Both the position numbers and the translations under genes were made by a program. The notes below the pieces were generated by a model, which had not been told where the DNA came from, searched no databases, and saw only the letters and a program-made list of their open reading frames with translations. Source: DAOPJM01 sp964490325 (GTDB lineage Bacteria; Bacillota; Clostridia; Christensenellales; CAG-138). From it: a stretch of DNA of 64,000 bases. The stretch's first letter is position 1; each line of letters starts with the position of its first letter. Location of the stretch: NCBI GenBank assembly GCA_964490325.1, contig CAZBBX010000002.1:62001-126000 (forward strand). Reading direction: 5' to 3'. Below, one piece after another: positions 48,881 to 57,255 of this stretch.

Positions 48881-50227
48881 CTACATACCGAAGGGGAAGC
48901 CGCCCCTCCTGCCCTTTTTGCCTAACTTGCCCATCTTGCCGCCCGTCATCTGCTTCATCAGCTTGCGGGAGCTTTCAAATTGATTCATCAGGCGGTTGAC
49001 GTCCTGCACGCTCATGCCGCTGCCCTTGGCGATGCGCCTGCGGCGGCTTGCGTTGAGGATGTCGGGATCCTTGCGCTCGGCGGGCGTCATGGACTGGATG
49101 ATGGCCTTGGTGCGCGCCATCTGCTTTTCATCGACCTGCAGCTGACCGACCTTGCCGCTCATGCCCGGGATCATACCGATCAGCTCCTCCATGGAGCCCA
49201 TGTCCTTCATCTGCTCCAACTGATCGAGGAAGTCCTCCAGCGTGAAGCTGTCGGTGCGCATTTTCTTTTCCAGCTCCGCCGCCTTTTTGTCGTCGAAGTT
49301 CTGCTGCGCCTTCTCGATGAGCGTCAGTACATCGCCCATGCCCAGTATACGGCTTGCCATGCGGTCGGGATGGAAGGGCTCGATGTCGGTGAGCTTCTCG
49401 CCCGTGCCCGAAAACTTGATGGGCTTGCCCGTGACCGCTCTTGCCGAAAGCGCCGCACCGCCTCTGGTGTCGCCGTCCAGCTTGGTCAACACGATGCCTG
49501 TGAGCGGCACCGCCTCGTTGAAGGCCTTTGCCACGTTCACCGCGTCCTGCCCCGTCATGGCGTCGACCACAAGCAGGATCTCGGCAGGCTGCACCGCGTC
49601 GCGGATGCGCTTTAGCTCGTCCATCATCTCGCCGTCGATGTGCAGTCTGCCTGCGGTATCGATGATGACCACATCCAAAAAATTGTGCTTGGCAAAGTCG
49701 ATGGCCTTCTTGGCCGTGTCCACCGGGTCGTTCTTGCCCAGCTCAAACACCTGCGCGTCCACCTTTGCGCCTACGACCTTGAGCTGATCGATGGCGGCGG
49801 GACGATACACATCGCAGCCGACCAAGAGCGGCGATTTGCCGTATTGCTTTTTCAATAGACCCGCAAGCTTGGCGCACATGGTCGTCTTACCTGCGCCCTG
49901 CAGACCCGCCATGAGGATGACCGCAGGCTTGACGGAGCCAAACTCCAGCTTTGCGTTGGCGCCGCCCATCAGTCGCGTCAGCTCCTCGTTGACGATCTTG
50001 ATGATCTGCTGACCCGGGGTGAGGCTTTCCAACACCTCCGCGCCAACAGCGCGATCCGTGACCGTCTTGATGAAGTCCTTGACCACCAGATAGTTGACGT
50101 CCGCCTCGAGCAGCGCCAGCTTGATCTCGCGCATGGCCTCCTTGACGTCCTTTTCGCTCAGGCGGCCGCGTCCCGTCAGCTTCTTAAAAACGCTTTGCAG
50201 CTTGGATGAAATGCCTTCAAACGCCAT
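48881..50227 (-). CDS. ffh: signal recognition particle protein Ffh
   Basis: The ATG at 50227 (MAFEGISSKLQ) has GGGAGG 6 bases upstream. The 448-residue GTPase has the N domain, G domain with GLQGAGKTT (108-116) and DTAGRLHIDG, and the Met-rich M domain (about 300-448) ending in MKQMTGGKMGKLGKKGRRGG. With SRP RNA it targets nascent membrane proteins. It overlaps ylxM by 11 bases. The SRP RNA gene is not in this window. Confidence 0.98.
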   Translation of the reverse strand: MAFEGISSKLQSVFKKLTGRGRLSEKDVKEAMREIKLALLEADVNYLVVKDFIKTVTDRAVGAEVLESLTPGQQIIKIVNEELTRLMGGANAKLEFGSVKPAVILMAGLQGAGKTTMCAKLAGLLKKQYGKSPLLVGCDVYRPAAIDQLKVVGAKVDAQVFELGKNDPVDTAKKAIDFAKHNFLDVVIIDTAGRLHIDGEMMDELKRIRDAVQPAEILLVVDAMTGQDAVNVAKAFNEAVPLTGIVLTKLDGDTRGGAALSARAVTGKPIKFSGTGEKLTDIEPFHPDRMASRILGMGDVLTLIEKAQQNFDDKKAAELEKKMRTDSFTLEDFLDQLEQMKDMGSMEELIGMIPGMSGKVGQLQVDEKQMARTKAIIQSMTPAERKDPDILNASRRRRIAKGSGMSVQDVNRLMNQFESSRKLMKQMTGGKMGKLGKKGRRGGFPFGM

Positions 50228-50573
50228 CTTCGTCCTCCCATACCGCAAGTAGTTCGTTTAGCTCGTCCTTGAGCGCATCACGCGCCTGCTTTTTAAGCGG
50301 CAGCGCGTCCAGCGTCTCGTACAGTGACCGCGCACGCCTTTGCTGCTCGTCCAAGCGGCGTACAAGCCCCAAGGCGCACTCCAGCTCGCACAGCTGCTGC
50401 ATGGCCCTTGCCAAGGTGTCGTGTACCCCTTGGCGGCTGATGCCCTCGCGCTCGGCGATCTCGGACAGCGTGCAGTTTTCATACACATACTGCGCCGTGA
50501 TACCGCGCTGCCTGTCCGTGAGCAAAGCGCCATAGGCGTCCAGTAAACGTCCCTGTTCGATCAAACGCTCCAT
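50217..50573 (-). CDS. ylxM: YlxM, UPF0122 helix-turn-helix protein
   Basis: The 118-residue protein has a sigma-region-4-like helix-turn-helix (YVYENCTLSEIAEREGISRQGVHDTLARAM, 29-58 region). YlxM is encoded with ffh in most Firmicutes and is thought to modulate SRP. A strong promoter and a perfect inverted repeat lie just upstream, so ylxM-ffh-rpsP and later genes can be read separately from ftsY. Confidence 0.93.
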   Translation of the reverse strand: MERLIEQGRLLDAYGALLTDRQRGITAQYVYENCTLSEIAEREGISRQGVHDTLARAMQQLCELECALGLVRRLDEQQRRARSLYETLDALPLKKQARDALKDELNELLAVWEDEDGV

Positions 50574-50586
50574 ACCGTCTCCGTAC

Positions 50587-50608
50587 TGTAAAGGGAAATG
50601 CCTTTACA
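50587..50608 (-). promoter_or_regulatory. perfect inverted repeat at the start of the ylxM transcript
   Basis: TGTAAAGG and CCTTTACA (8-base arms, 6-base spacer) lie from about +2 to +23 of the predicted transcript. As RNA it would be a 5'-terminal hairpin; as DNA it could be an operator. Confidence 0.5.
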
Positions 50609-50616
50609 CTTGTTTT

Positions 50617-50644
50617 ATTATACACATACGGAGCGGCTTGTCAA
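50617..50644 (-). promoter_or_regulatory. promoter of ylxM-ffh-rpsP
   Basis: Perfect TTGACA (50639-50644) and perfect TATAAT (50617-50622) with a 16-base spacer on the minus strand. This is among the strongest promoters in the window. Confidence 0.82.
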
Positions 50645-50652
50645 GCATCTTT

Positions 50653-51552
50653 TTACAGCAAAGCCGCCGCAAAGTCATCCGCGTCGAAGCGCTGCAGATC
50701 GTCTATGCCCTCGCCCACGCCGATGAAGCGCACGGGAACGCGCAGGGTGTCGAAGATGTTGACCACCACGCCGCCCTTGGCGGTACCGTCCAGCTTGGTA
50801 AGGATCACGCCCGACAGCGGCGCGACCTGTTGGAACGCCTCCGCCTGCGCCACGGCATTCTGCCCCGTTGTGGCATCCAGTACCAGCAGCACCTCGCAGG
50901 GCACAGTGGGCAGCTCCCTTACGATGACGCGGGTGATCTTGCCCAGCTCGTTCATCAGATTCTTCTTGTTGTGCAGTCTGCCCGCCGTGTCACAGATGAG
51001 CAGGTCGCAGCCCTTCGCCTTGTAGGAAGCGATCGCATCGAACACCACAGCCGCGGGATCCGCGCCCTCACCATGCTTGACCATCGGCACGTCTGCGCGC
51101 TTGGCCCACTCGCCAAGCTGCTCTGCCGCAGCTGCACGGAAGGTATCCGCCGCCGCCAGCATGGGACGGCGTCCCTTTTGGCGGTAGGCGTTTGCGATCT
51201 TGCCGATGGATGTGGTCTTGCCCACGCCGTTCACGCCGACGATCAGCAGCACGCAGGGACCTTCATCCGCCGCGAAAGCATCCGTTTGGCGCACGGTATC
51301 CGCGATGAGGCGGATCAACGCGCTGCGCGCCTCGTCCCGCCGCTGCAGCTTCTGCTCCTTGACGAGCTTTTTGAGCGCCTCCGTCAAACGCGTCGCCGTG
51401 GGAACGCCCATGTCAGCCAGGATCATGGATTCCTCCAGCTCCTCATAGAACGCGTCGTCTATGCGCTCCTGCGAAAACAGACCCGAAAACCAGCTTCCCG
51501 TCTTGCCCAAGCCCTGCTTGAGTTTACTGAAAAAGCCCTTCTTTTCTTCCAT
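50653..51552 (-). CDS. ftsY: SRP receptor FtsY
   Basis: The 299-residue GTPase consists almost only of the NG domain: N-terminal helices (1-95), GVNGVGKTT (106-114), DTAGRLHNKKNLMNEL and TKLDGTAKGG. The acidic A domain of enterobacteria is absent, usual for Firmicutes. It docks Ffh-ribosome complexes at the membrane. It starts 3 bases after the smc stop, with GGAGG in the smc end. Confidence 0.97.
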   Translation of the reverse strand: MEEKKGFFSKLKQGLGKTGSWFSGLFSQERIDDAFYEELEESMILADMGVPTATRLTEALKKLVKEQKLQRRDEARSALIRLIADTVRQTDAFAADEGPCVLLIVGVNGVGKTTSIGKIANAYRQKGRRPMLAAADTFRAAAAEQLGEWAKRADVPMVKHGEGADPAAVVFDAIASYKAKGCDLLICDTAGRLHNKKNLMNELGKITRVIVRELPTVPCEVLLVLDATTGQNAVAQAEAFQQVAPLSGVILTKLDGTAKGGVVVNIFDTLRVPVRFIGVGEGIDDLQRFDADDFAAALL

Positions 51553-51555
51553 ACT

Positions 51556-54500
51556 TTAGGATGCCTCCTCAAATTTTGCGGATACGATGCTGCTTACGCC
51601 CTTCTCCTCCATCGCCACGCCGTACAGCGTGTCGCACACCTCCATGCTGCCCTTGCGGTGGGTGATGAGGATGAACTGCGTATCAGCGGAATACGCCTTC
51701 AGGTAGGCGGCAAAGCGCTCTACGTTCGCCTCGTCCAGCGAGGTCTCGATCTCGTCCAGCACGCAGAAGGCGGGCGCCTTGAGCTCCAACAGCGCAAACA
51801 GCAGCGCAATGGCGGTCATGGCGCGTTCGCCGCCCGACAGCAGGCTTAAAAGCTGCAGCTTCTTGCCCGGGGGCTGCGCAATGATGTCCACATCGCAGTT
51901 GAGCACGTCCTTCTCGTCGGCAAGCAGCAGCTCCGCGTGTCCGCCGCCAAAGAGCTTTTCAAAGACCTCCGAGAAGTTCTTTTGTACCTTTGCAAACTCG
52001 GTCGTAAAGACGCGGCGCATGGCGTCGGTCAGCTTTTCGATCAGCTCCGTCAGGTCTTCCTTGGCCTTTAACAGATCCGCATACTGCTTGGACAGCTCCT
52101 CGTACCTTGTCGAGACCGCCGCAAAGTCCTCTATGGCGGAAAGATTGACGTCGCCAAGGGCGCGGACGCCGCTCTTCAGCTCCGCTATGCGCACATTGGT
52201 GCTGCCGATGGGCAGCTCACGCTTCAAGGGCAGCGCGTTCTCGTAGGTCAGCTCGTAGCGCTCAAACAGTGCGTCCAAGCTCTGCTTTTGCTCCATCTCC
52301 AAGCGGTCGGCGGCAAGCTCGGTCTTGTGCCGCTTGTCCTCCAGCTCGGCGTTTTTTTGATGCAGCTGCTCCCGTTCGTCCCTGCGATGCGACAGCAGCT
52401 CGTTCTCCGCCGTGCGCTCGTCCTCCAAGCGCTTCAGCTCCGTCCGCGCCTCCGCGATCACATCCTGCTTGTCCGTTTGCGCCTGCTCCATCTCCGCTAT
52501 CCGCGCCTTGGCACTGCGTATCTTGATAAGGCAGTCGGCAGATCCCGCTTCGATGCTGCCGAGGCGCTCCTTCGTCTCCGCGCTCTCGCGCTCCAAGCGC
52601 CTGCGCTCCCGCTCCCGCGCCTCCGTTTCACGCGTAAGCGCCGCTTCCTCCACGCGCAGCGTCTGCAGCGACTGCGCAAGCGTTTCCCGCTCCGTGCGGT
52701 GCGCGTTTAGGGCTTGCTGCGCCCTTGCCACATCCTCGCGGCTGACGGCGTCTCCCTGCTCGATGGACTCGCTGAGCTGACGGGACGCTTGAATACGCGC
52801 CTCCACGTCGGCGCGATCCTCCGCCGTGTCGGACAGGGCGGTGGTAAGCTCGTCCCTGTGTTGGGCGGAGCGCTGTATGTCGCGCTCAATGATGCGGCAC
52901 TGCTCAAACTGCTTGGCAAGCGCCAGTTCGCTTTCGTGCAGCGCCGTGCGGCAGGCTGTGATGCTGTTTTCGCAGCGCTCCACGTCCACCTTGAGCTGTT
53001 CGATCACGCTTGCTTTCTCCGCGCAGGCGGCCTTTTGTGCCTTGATCTGTTCGTTCAGCTCGCCAAGCTCGCGTTCGCGGCTGAGCAGGCTGAAGCTGCG
53101 GCTCTGCACGCTGCCGCCCGTCATGGTGCCGCCCGTGCTGATATAGTCGCCCTTGAGCGTGACGATGTGGAACGTCCCGCGGGACTGCTGCTTGAGCGCG
53201 ATCCCGCTGTTGAGGTCGGTCACGATCACCGTACGCCCCAAAAGATAGTCGATGGCCTTTTTGACGCTCTTGTCGCAGTCGATCAGCTCCGACGCGACGC
53301 CGATGCAGCCCTTTTCGCCAAGATAGCGCCGCTCCGCCGCGTCCAAGGGTCGGACGGAAAGCAGGGACAGCGGCAGCACCGTCGCACGGCCGTATTCACG
53401 CCTGCGCAGCTGCTCGATGACCGCCTTGGCGTCCTCGGCGTTGCGCGTGACAAGGTTTTGCAGCGAACCGCCCAACGCCATGCTGACGGCGGTCTCGTAT
53501 TCGGCGGGAACACGAATCAGCTCCGCCACAACGCCAAGGATGCGGCTGTTCAGCTCGCCGTCCGTTTCCGCATCCCGAAGCAGCAAACGAACGCTGTTTT
53601 GATAGCCCTCGCGGGAACGCTTCATTTCGGCAAGCACATGTGCGCGGGAGGACAGCGCGCCTAAATTCTGCTCCAAAAGGCGCTGCTCGCTCCCCCGTGC
53701 CGCGCATTCGCCCTCCAAGCGCAGCCGCTCCTGCTCCGCCTTTGAGAGCCGTTCGCGGCAAGCCGTACGCTCAGCTTCCTCCGCAGTCCTTTGGGTGGCG
53801 GCTCTTTCGGCTTCCTCCGCTAAATCTTCCTGCTCCGTTTCCGCCTCGGCAAGCTCTGTTCTTAGCTCCGCCGCACGGGCGTCCAAGGCGTTTAGCATGG
53901 CTTCGCAGCGGGACAGGTCGCTCTTGGCATCGGAAAGGCGGTTGAGCTGCGCCATGATGCGCTCCTTCTTCTCGTCCAGTTCGCCTTCCTCGCCCTTCAG
54001 CGCCTCGTCTGCCGCACCCAAGGCGGCCTCCGCCTCGCGGATCTGCTGCTGCAGCGCCGCTACCGCCGCCGCATCGTTCTTGCCCTCGCCCTGCTCGATA
54101 AGCGAGCTGTGCAGCAGCGCAAGCTTTGCTGTTGCCGTTTCGCGCTCCGCAGCAAGCCTTGCAAGCTCCGCTTCCCCCTGCTCTGCGTTGGCGATGAGCA
54201 ATTTGCATTCTCCCGCGCTCTTTTCCGCGCCTGCAAGCAGCTCCATCAGGACGTTTTGCCGCTTGCTCAACGCCTCGTCCAGTGTGCGGATCCGCTCCTC
54301 ATGCGATAGGCACTGCGTTTTCAGCTCCTCGTCCATGGTGGAAGCGTCGGCAAGCTCCGTGTCCAGCGCGGTCTTGAGCGCGGCAAGCGCATTTCCGCGC
54401 TCCCGATTCTTGTCCGTCTGGTACAGGAGCATACTCACTTCCAGCTCCTTCAGCTCATCGCGCAGCTTGAGGTAGCTCTTTGCCCTGTCGCTTTGCTCCC

Positions 54501-55116
54501 GCAGCGGATCGATGCGCGCCTGCAGCTCGCCTAAAATGTCATAGATGCGCTCCATGTTCTTTTGGGTGGCGTCCAGCTTACGCTCCGCCTCCTCCTTGCG
54601 CACCCGAAAGCGCATCACGCCTGCGGCCTCCTCCAGCGCGGTGCGGCGATCCATGGACTTGTTGGACAGGATCTCGTCCACCTTGCCCTGTCCGATGATG
54701 GAATAACCGTCCTTGCCGATGCCTGTGTCGCGGAACAGATCCAGCACGTCCATGAGGCGGCATGCCGTGCCGTTGATGCTGTACTCGCTGCCGCCTGTGC
54801 GGTACACGCGGCGGCTGACGGTGATCTCGCCATAGTCCAGCGGGAGCTTATGGTCGCTGTTGTCAAAGGTCAGCGCCACCTCGCAAAAGGCCTGTGCGCG
54901 GCGGGACTGCGTCCCGTTGAAGATGACGTCCTCCATGCGCGCACCGCGCAGAGCCTTGGCGCTCTGTTCGCCCAAGACCCAACGCACGGCGTCGGCAAGG
55001 TTGCTCTTACCGCTGCCGTTTGGCCCGATCACCGCCGTGATGCCGCTGCCAAATTGTAATTCTGTTTTCTTTGCAAAGGATTTGAACCCCTGCAGCTCCA
55101 GTTTTGTAAGTCGCAA
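51556..55116 (-). CDS. smc: chromosome partition protein Smc
   Basis: The start is TTG 55116 (MRLTKLELQGFKSF). The 1,186-residue protein has Walker A GPNGSGKSN (31-39), long coiled coils (about 165-500 and 680-1,010), a hinge (about 505-660 with TGGTMTGGSVQSRS) and the C-terminal head with LLSGGERAMTAIALL and LDEIETSLDEANVERF. It forms the condensin ring with ScpAB, which are not in the window. It lies 7 bases after rnc. Confidence 0.98.
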   Translation of the reverse strand: MRLTKLELQGFKSFAKKTELQFGSGITAVIGPNGSGKSNLADAVRWVLGEQSAKALRGARMEDVIFNGTQSRRAQAFCEVALTFDNSDHKLPLDYGEITVSRRVYRTGGSEYSINGTACRLMDVLDLFRDTGIGKDGYSIIGQGKVDEILSNKSMDRRTALEEAAGVMRFRVRKEEAERKLDATQKNMERIYDILGELQARIDPLREQSDRAKSYLKLRDELKELEVSMLLYQTDKNRERGNALAALKTALDTELADASTMDEELKTQCLSHEERIRTLDEALSKRQNVLMELLAGAEKSAGECKLLIANAEQGEAELARLAAERETATAKLALLHSSLIEQGEGKNDAAAVAALQQQIREAEAALGAADEALKGEEGELDEKKERIMAQLNRLSDAKSDLSRCEAMLNALDARAAELRTELAEAETEQEDLAEEAERAATQRTAEEAERTACRERLSKAEQERLRLEGECAARGSEQRLLEQNLGALSSRAHVLAEMKRSREGYQNSVRLLLRDAETDGELNSRILGVVAELIRVPAEYETAVSMALGGSLQNLVTRNAEDAKAVIEQLRRREYGRATVLPLSLLSVRPLDAAERRYLGEKGCIGVASELIDCDKSVKKAIDYLLGRTVIVTDLNSGIALKQQSRGTFHIVTLKGDYISTGGTMTGGSVQSRSFSLLSRERELGELNEQIKAQKAACAEKASVIEQLKVDVERCENSITACRTALHESELALAKQFEQCRIIERDIQRSAQHRDELTTALSDTAEDRADVEARIQASRQLSESIEQGDAVSREDVARAQQALNAHRTERETLAQSLQTLRVEEAALTRETEARERERRRLERESAETKERLGSIEAGSADCLIKIRSAKARIAEMEQAQTDKQDVIAEARTELKRLEDERTAENELLSHRRDEREQLHQKNAELEDKRHKTELAADRLEMEQKQSLDALFERYELTYENALPLKRELPIGSTNVRIAELKSGVRALGDVNLSAIEDFAAVSTRYEELSKQYADLLKAKEDLTELIEKLTDAMRRVFTTEFAKVQKNFSEVFEKLFGGGHAELLLADEKDVLNCDVDIIAQPPGKKLQLLSLLSGGERAMTAIALLFALLELKAPAFCVLDEIETSLDEANVERFAAYLKAYSADTQFILITHRKGSMEVCDTLYGVAMEEKGVSSIVSAKFEEAS

Positions 55117-55123
55117 AAGTGTG

Positions 55124-55834
55124 CTACCTTCCGTTTATTCCCAACAGCTCCAGTGCCTTGCGCGCTGCGTCCTGCCCCGCCTGCTGCTTGGTGGCGCCGC
55201 TGCCCTCGCCCAACACCTTGTCGTCGAACAGCACCTCCATATGGAACAGCTTGTGATGATCCGGACCTTCTTCCCCCATGAGCCGATAGGTGGGCAGTCT
55301 GCCCTCGTACTTCGCCTGCGTATACTCCTGCAGGCGCGTCTTGGCGTCCGTCTGCTGAATGCCCACGGCGGCGGGTGCAAAGCTGTTTGTCACATGCGCC
55401 GCAATAAAGCTTTGCGCCGCCTCCAAGCCCCCGTCCAGATAGATCGCGCAGATGACCGCTTCCATGGCGTCCGACACGATGGAGGGCTTGCTGCGTCCGC
55501 CCATCGCGTCCTCGCCGTGCGAAAGCAGGATGTGTTTAGCAAGGCCAATAGGCTCCGCGTCCCGAAACAGCGCCGTCTCGCAGACCAGCTCGGCGCGGGC
55601 TCTGGTCATGCTGCCCTCCTGCATGTCGGGGTAGGTATGGTACAAAAAGTCGGATACGCACAGCTCCAGCACGGCGTCGCCCAGATACTCCATGCGTTCG
55701 TTGTCCCTTGGCGTCCGACCCTCCGCTTTATAGAACGAAGAATGCGTCAAGGCGCGGGTCAACAGGGCGCGATCCGAAAAGTGATAGCCGAGCTTGTCCT
55801 CCAGCTCCGCGATGCGATCAAAAATGGTCTTCAT
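55124..55834 (-). CDS. rnc: ribonuclease III
   Basis: The 236-residue enzyme processes rRNA precursors and double-stranded RNA. The catalytic signature NERMEYLGDAVLELCVSDFLY lies near residues 42-62, and the C-terminal dsRNA-binding domain (about 160-230) ends with GSGATKQQAGQDAARKALELL. GGAG is 6 bases before the ATG. An acpP terminator precedes it, so the long rnc-smc-ftsY transcript needs read-through or a weak local promoter. Confidence 0.97.
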   Translation of the reverse strand: MKTIFDRIAELEDKLGYHFSDRALLTRALTHSSFYKAEGRTPRDNERMEYLGDAVLELCVSDFLYHTYPDMQEGSMTRARAELVCETALFRDAEPIGLAKHILLSHGEDAMGGRSKPSIVSDAMEAVICAIYLDGGLEAAQSFIAAHVTNSFAPAAVGIQQTDAKTRLQEYTQAKYEGRLPTYRLMGEEGPDHHKLFHMEVLFDDKVLGEGSGATKQQAGQDAARKALELLGINGR

Positions 55835-55861
55835 ACGGCTCCGATCCGTCCGTAAACAAGC

Positions 55862-55888
55862 GAAAAAACCCGCACCTATAGGGTGCGG
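55862..55888 (-). terminator. intrinsic terminator after acpP
   Basis: On the minus strand CCGCACC/GGTGCGG (7-base stem, 5-base loop) is followed by GTTTTTTCG. It lies 26 bases past the acpP stop and 28 bases before the rnc start. Confidence 0.83.
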
Positions 55889-55913
55889 ATCCTTCGATTG
55901 CCGCGGACAAACA

Positions 55914-56135
55914 TTATTTGTCCAGGTACTTCATGATGTCGCCGACGGTCTGCACCTTGGGCAGATCCTCGTCGGGTATCTCCACGTCAAACTCCTGCTC
56001 CATATCCATGACCAGCTCGACAATATCCAAAGAGTCGGCGTGCAGATCCTCGATGAAGCGGCTTTCCTGCGTGATCTCAGCGGGATCCAGATCAAGCTGC
56101 TTGGCGATGATGTCCCTGACCTTATCAAATTCCAT
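55914..56135 (-). CDS. acpP: acyl carrier protein
   Basis: The ATG at 56135 (MEFDKVRDIIAKQL) has AGAAGGAG 9 bases upstream. The 73-residue protein carries the phosphopantetheine Ser35 in LHADSLDIVEL. It shuttles acyl chains in fatty-acid synthesis. Here it has its own strong promoter and terminator and is not beside fabD, fabG or fabF. Confidence 0.97.
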   Translation of the reverse strand: MEFDKVRDIIAKQLDLDPAEITQESRFIEDLHADSLDIVELVMDMEQEFDVEIPDEDLPKVQTVGDIMKYLDK

Positions 56136-56187
56136 GGTTCTTGCTCCTTCTTGATTAGGTGCGTTTGAACGCCCGTTCATTCACGTT

Positions 56188-56216
56188 ATTCTATATGAGT
56201 TTTTTGCTTCTGTCAA
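56188..56216 (-). promoter_or_regulatory. promoter of acpP
   Basis: Perfect TTGACA (56211-56216), 17-base spacer and TAGAAT (56188-56193) on the minus strand. Confidence 0.78.
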
Positions 56217-56281
56217 TCCTTAAAGCCCCCGTTTCCTAAAATTATACAGTCAACAAGCGTCTTTTAGGGCTTTGGCGGCTA

Positions 56282-56310
56282 TTGACAGCTTCTGCCGAGA
56301 AACGTAAAAT
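56282..56310 (+). promoter_or_regulatory. promoter of the EamA transporter gene
   Basis: Perfect TTGACA (56282-56287), 17-base spacer and TAAAAT (56305-56310), 33 bases before the chosen TTG start. Confidence 0.7.
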
Positions 56311-56315
56311 GTTCT

Positions 56316-56333
56316 TGCCGCCTTTTTGCGGCA
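56316..56333 (+). promoter_or_regulatory. hairpin beside the EamA ribosome site
   Basis: TGCCGC/GCGGCA with a CTTTTT loop ends at 56333, one base before GGAGGT (56334-56339). It could occlude the ribosome site; the role is inference. Confidence 0.4.
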
Positions 56334-56343
56334 GGAGGTCGTA

Positions 56344-57255
56344 TTGAATAAGAAACTTCGGACGCTCTGCGTTCTGCTTTCCGGTTGTCTGTGGGGAACG
56401 ACGGGACTGTTTGTTCGCGAGCTGACCAATTTTGGCTACAGCATCTGGCAGATCGTGGCGGCGCGCGCGCTGACCACGCTTGTGATATTCGTTCTTGTCG
56501 CGCTCCTGTTTGATCGCAGGGCCTTTCGCGTTCGCCTGCGCGACCTGTGGATCTTTGCGGGCATGGGACTTATCAGCGTTGTGGTGTTCAACTGGTGCTA
56601 CTTCACCTGCATGAACAGCTGCTCCCTGCCCGTAGCCGCTACGCTGATGTATACCTCTCCCGTGTTTGCCATTCTGCTGGCCGCTCTTCTCTTTCGGGAG
56701 CGCATCAACCTGCGCGTCGTCCTTGCGATGCTGGCTGCGATCTTGGGCTGCGTCATCGTGTCCGGCCTGTGGAGAGCGGACATTCGCGCTACCCCGCTTG
56801 GCGTCATCCTCGGCCTCTGTTCGGGGCTGTTCTATGCGCTGTACAGCATCTTTTCGCGCATCGCCTTCCGCCGCTACAGTCCCCTGACCGCCAACCTGTA
56901 CGCCTTTGTGTTTGCCTCCATCGGCGCTTTGGCGCTTGCGGGACCTGCGGACTTTATCGATGTGCTGAAGAACACCGCCTCCATCCCCTACGCGCTGGGC
57001 GTAGGCGTGATGACCGCCGCGCTGCCGTATTGGCTGTTCAGTTACGGTCTGCAAACGATGCAGATCTCTACCGCCAACGTCCTTGTGATGGACGAGATCG
57101 TCGTTGTGACGCTCCTGTCGGTGTTCGTGTACCACGAGTCGATCAAGTGGTACACCGCCGTGGGCATGGCGCTGGTGCTTGCAGCCGTCATCCTTCTGAC
57201 CCTGCCCAAAAAGGCAAAGAAAGCCGTTCAAAATGGAACAGAGCAAACGTCCTGA
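56344..57255 (+). CDS. EamA-family drug/metabolite transporter
   Basis: The start is TTG 56344 (MNKKLRTLC), since AGGAGGT lies 4-5 bases upstream; an earlier TTG at 56326 sits inside the leader hairpin. The 303-residue protein has ten membrane helices in two repeats (first opens LLSGCLWGTTGLFVREL, second LGVILGLCSGLFYALYSIFSR), the EamA layout. Such proteins export or import small metabolites; the substrate is unknown. Its end overlaps the U32 gene by 23 bases. The long antisense frame over it is a shadow. Confidence 0.92.
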   Translation: MNKKLRTLCVLLSGCLWGTTGLFVRELTNFGYSIWQIVAARALTTLVIFVLVALLFDRRAFRVRLRDLWIFAGMGLISVVVFNWCYFTCMNSCSLPVAATLMYTSPVFAILLAALLFRERINLRVVLAMLAAILGCVIVSGLWRADIRATPLGVILGLCSGLFYALYSIFSRIAFRRYSPLTANLYAFVFASIGALALAGPADFIDVLKNTASIPYALGVGVMTAALPYWLFSYGLQTMQISTANVLVMDEIVVVTLLSVFVYHESIKWYTAVGMALVLAAVILLTLPKKAKKAVQNGTEQTS

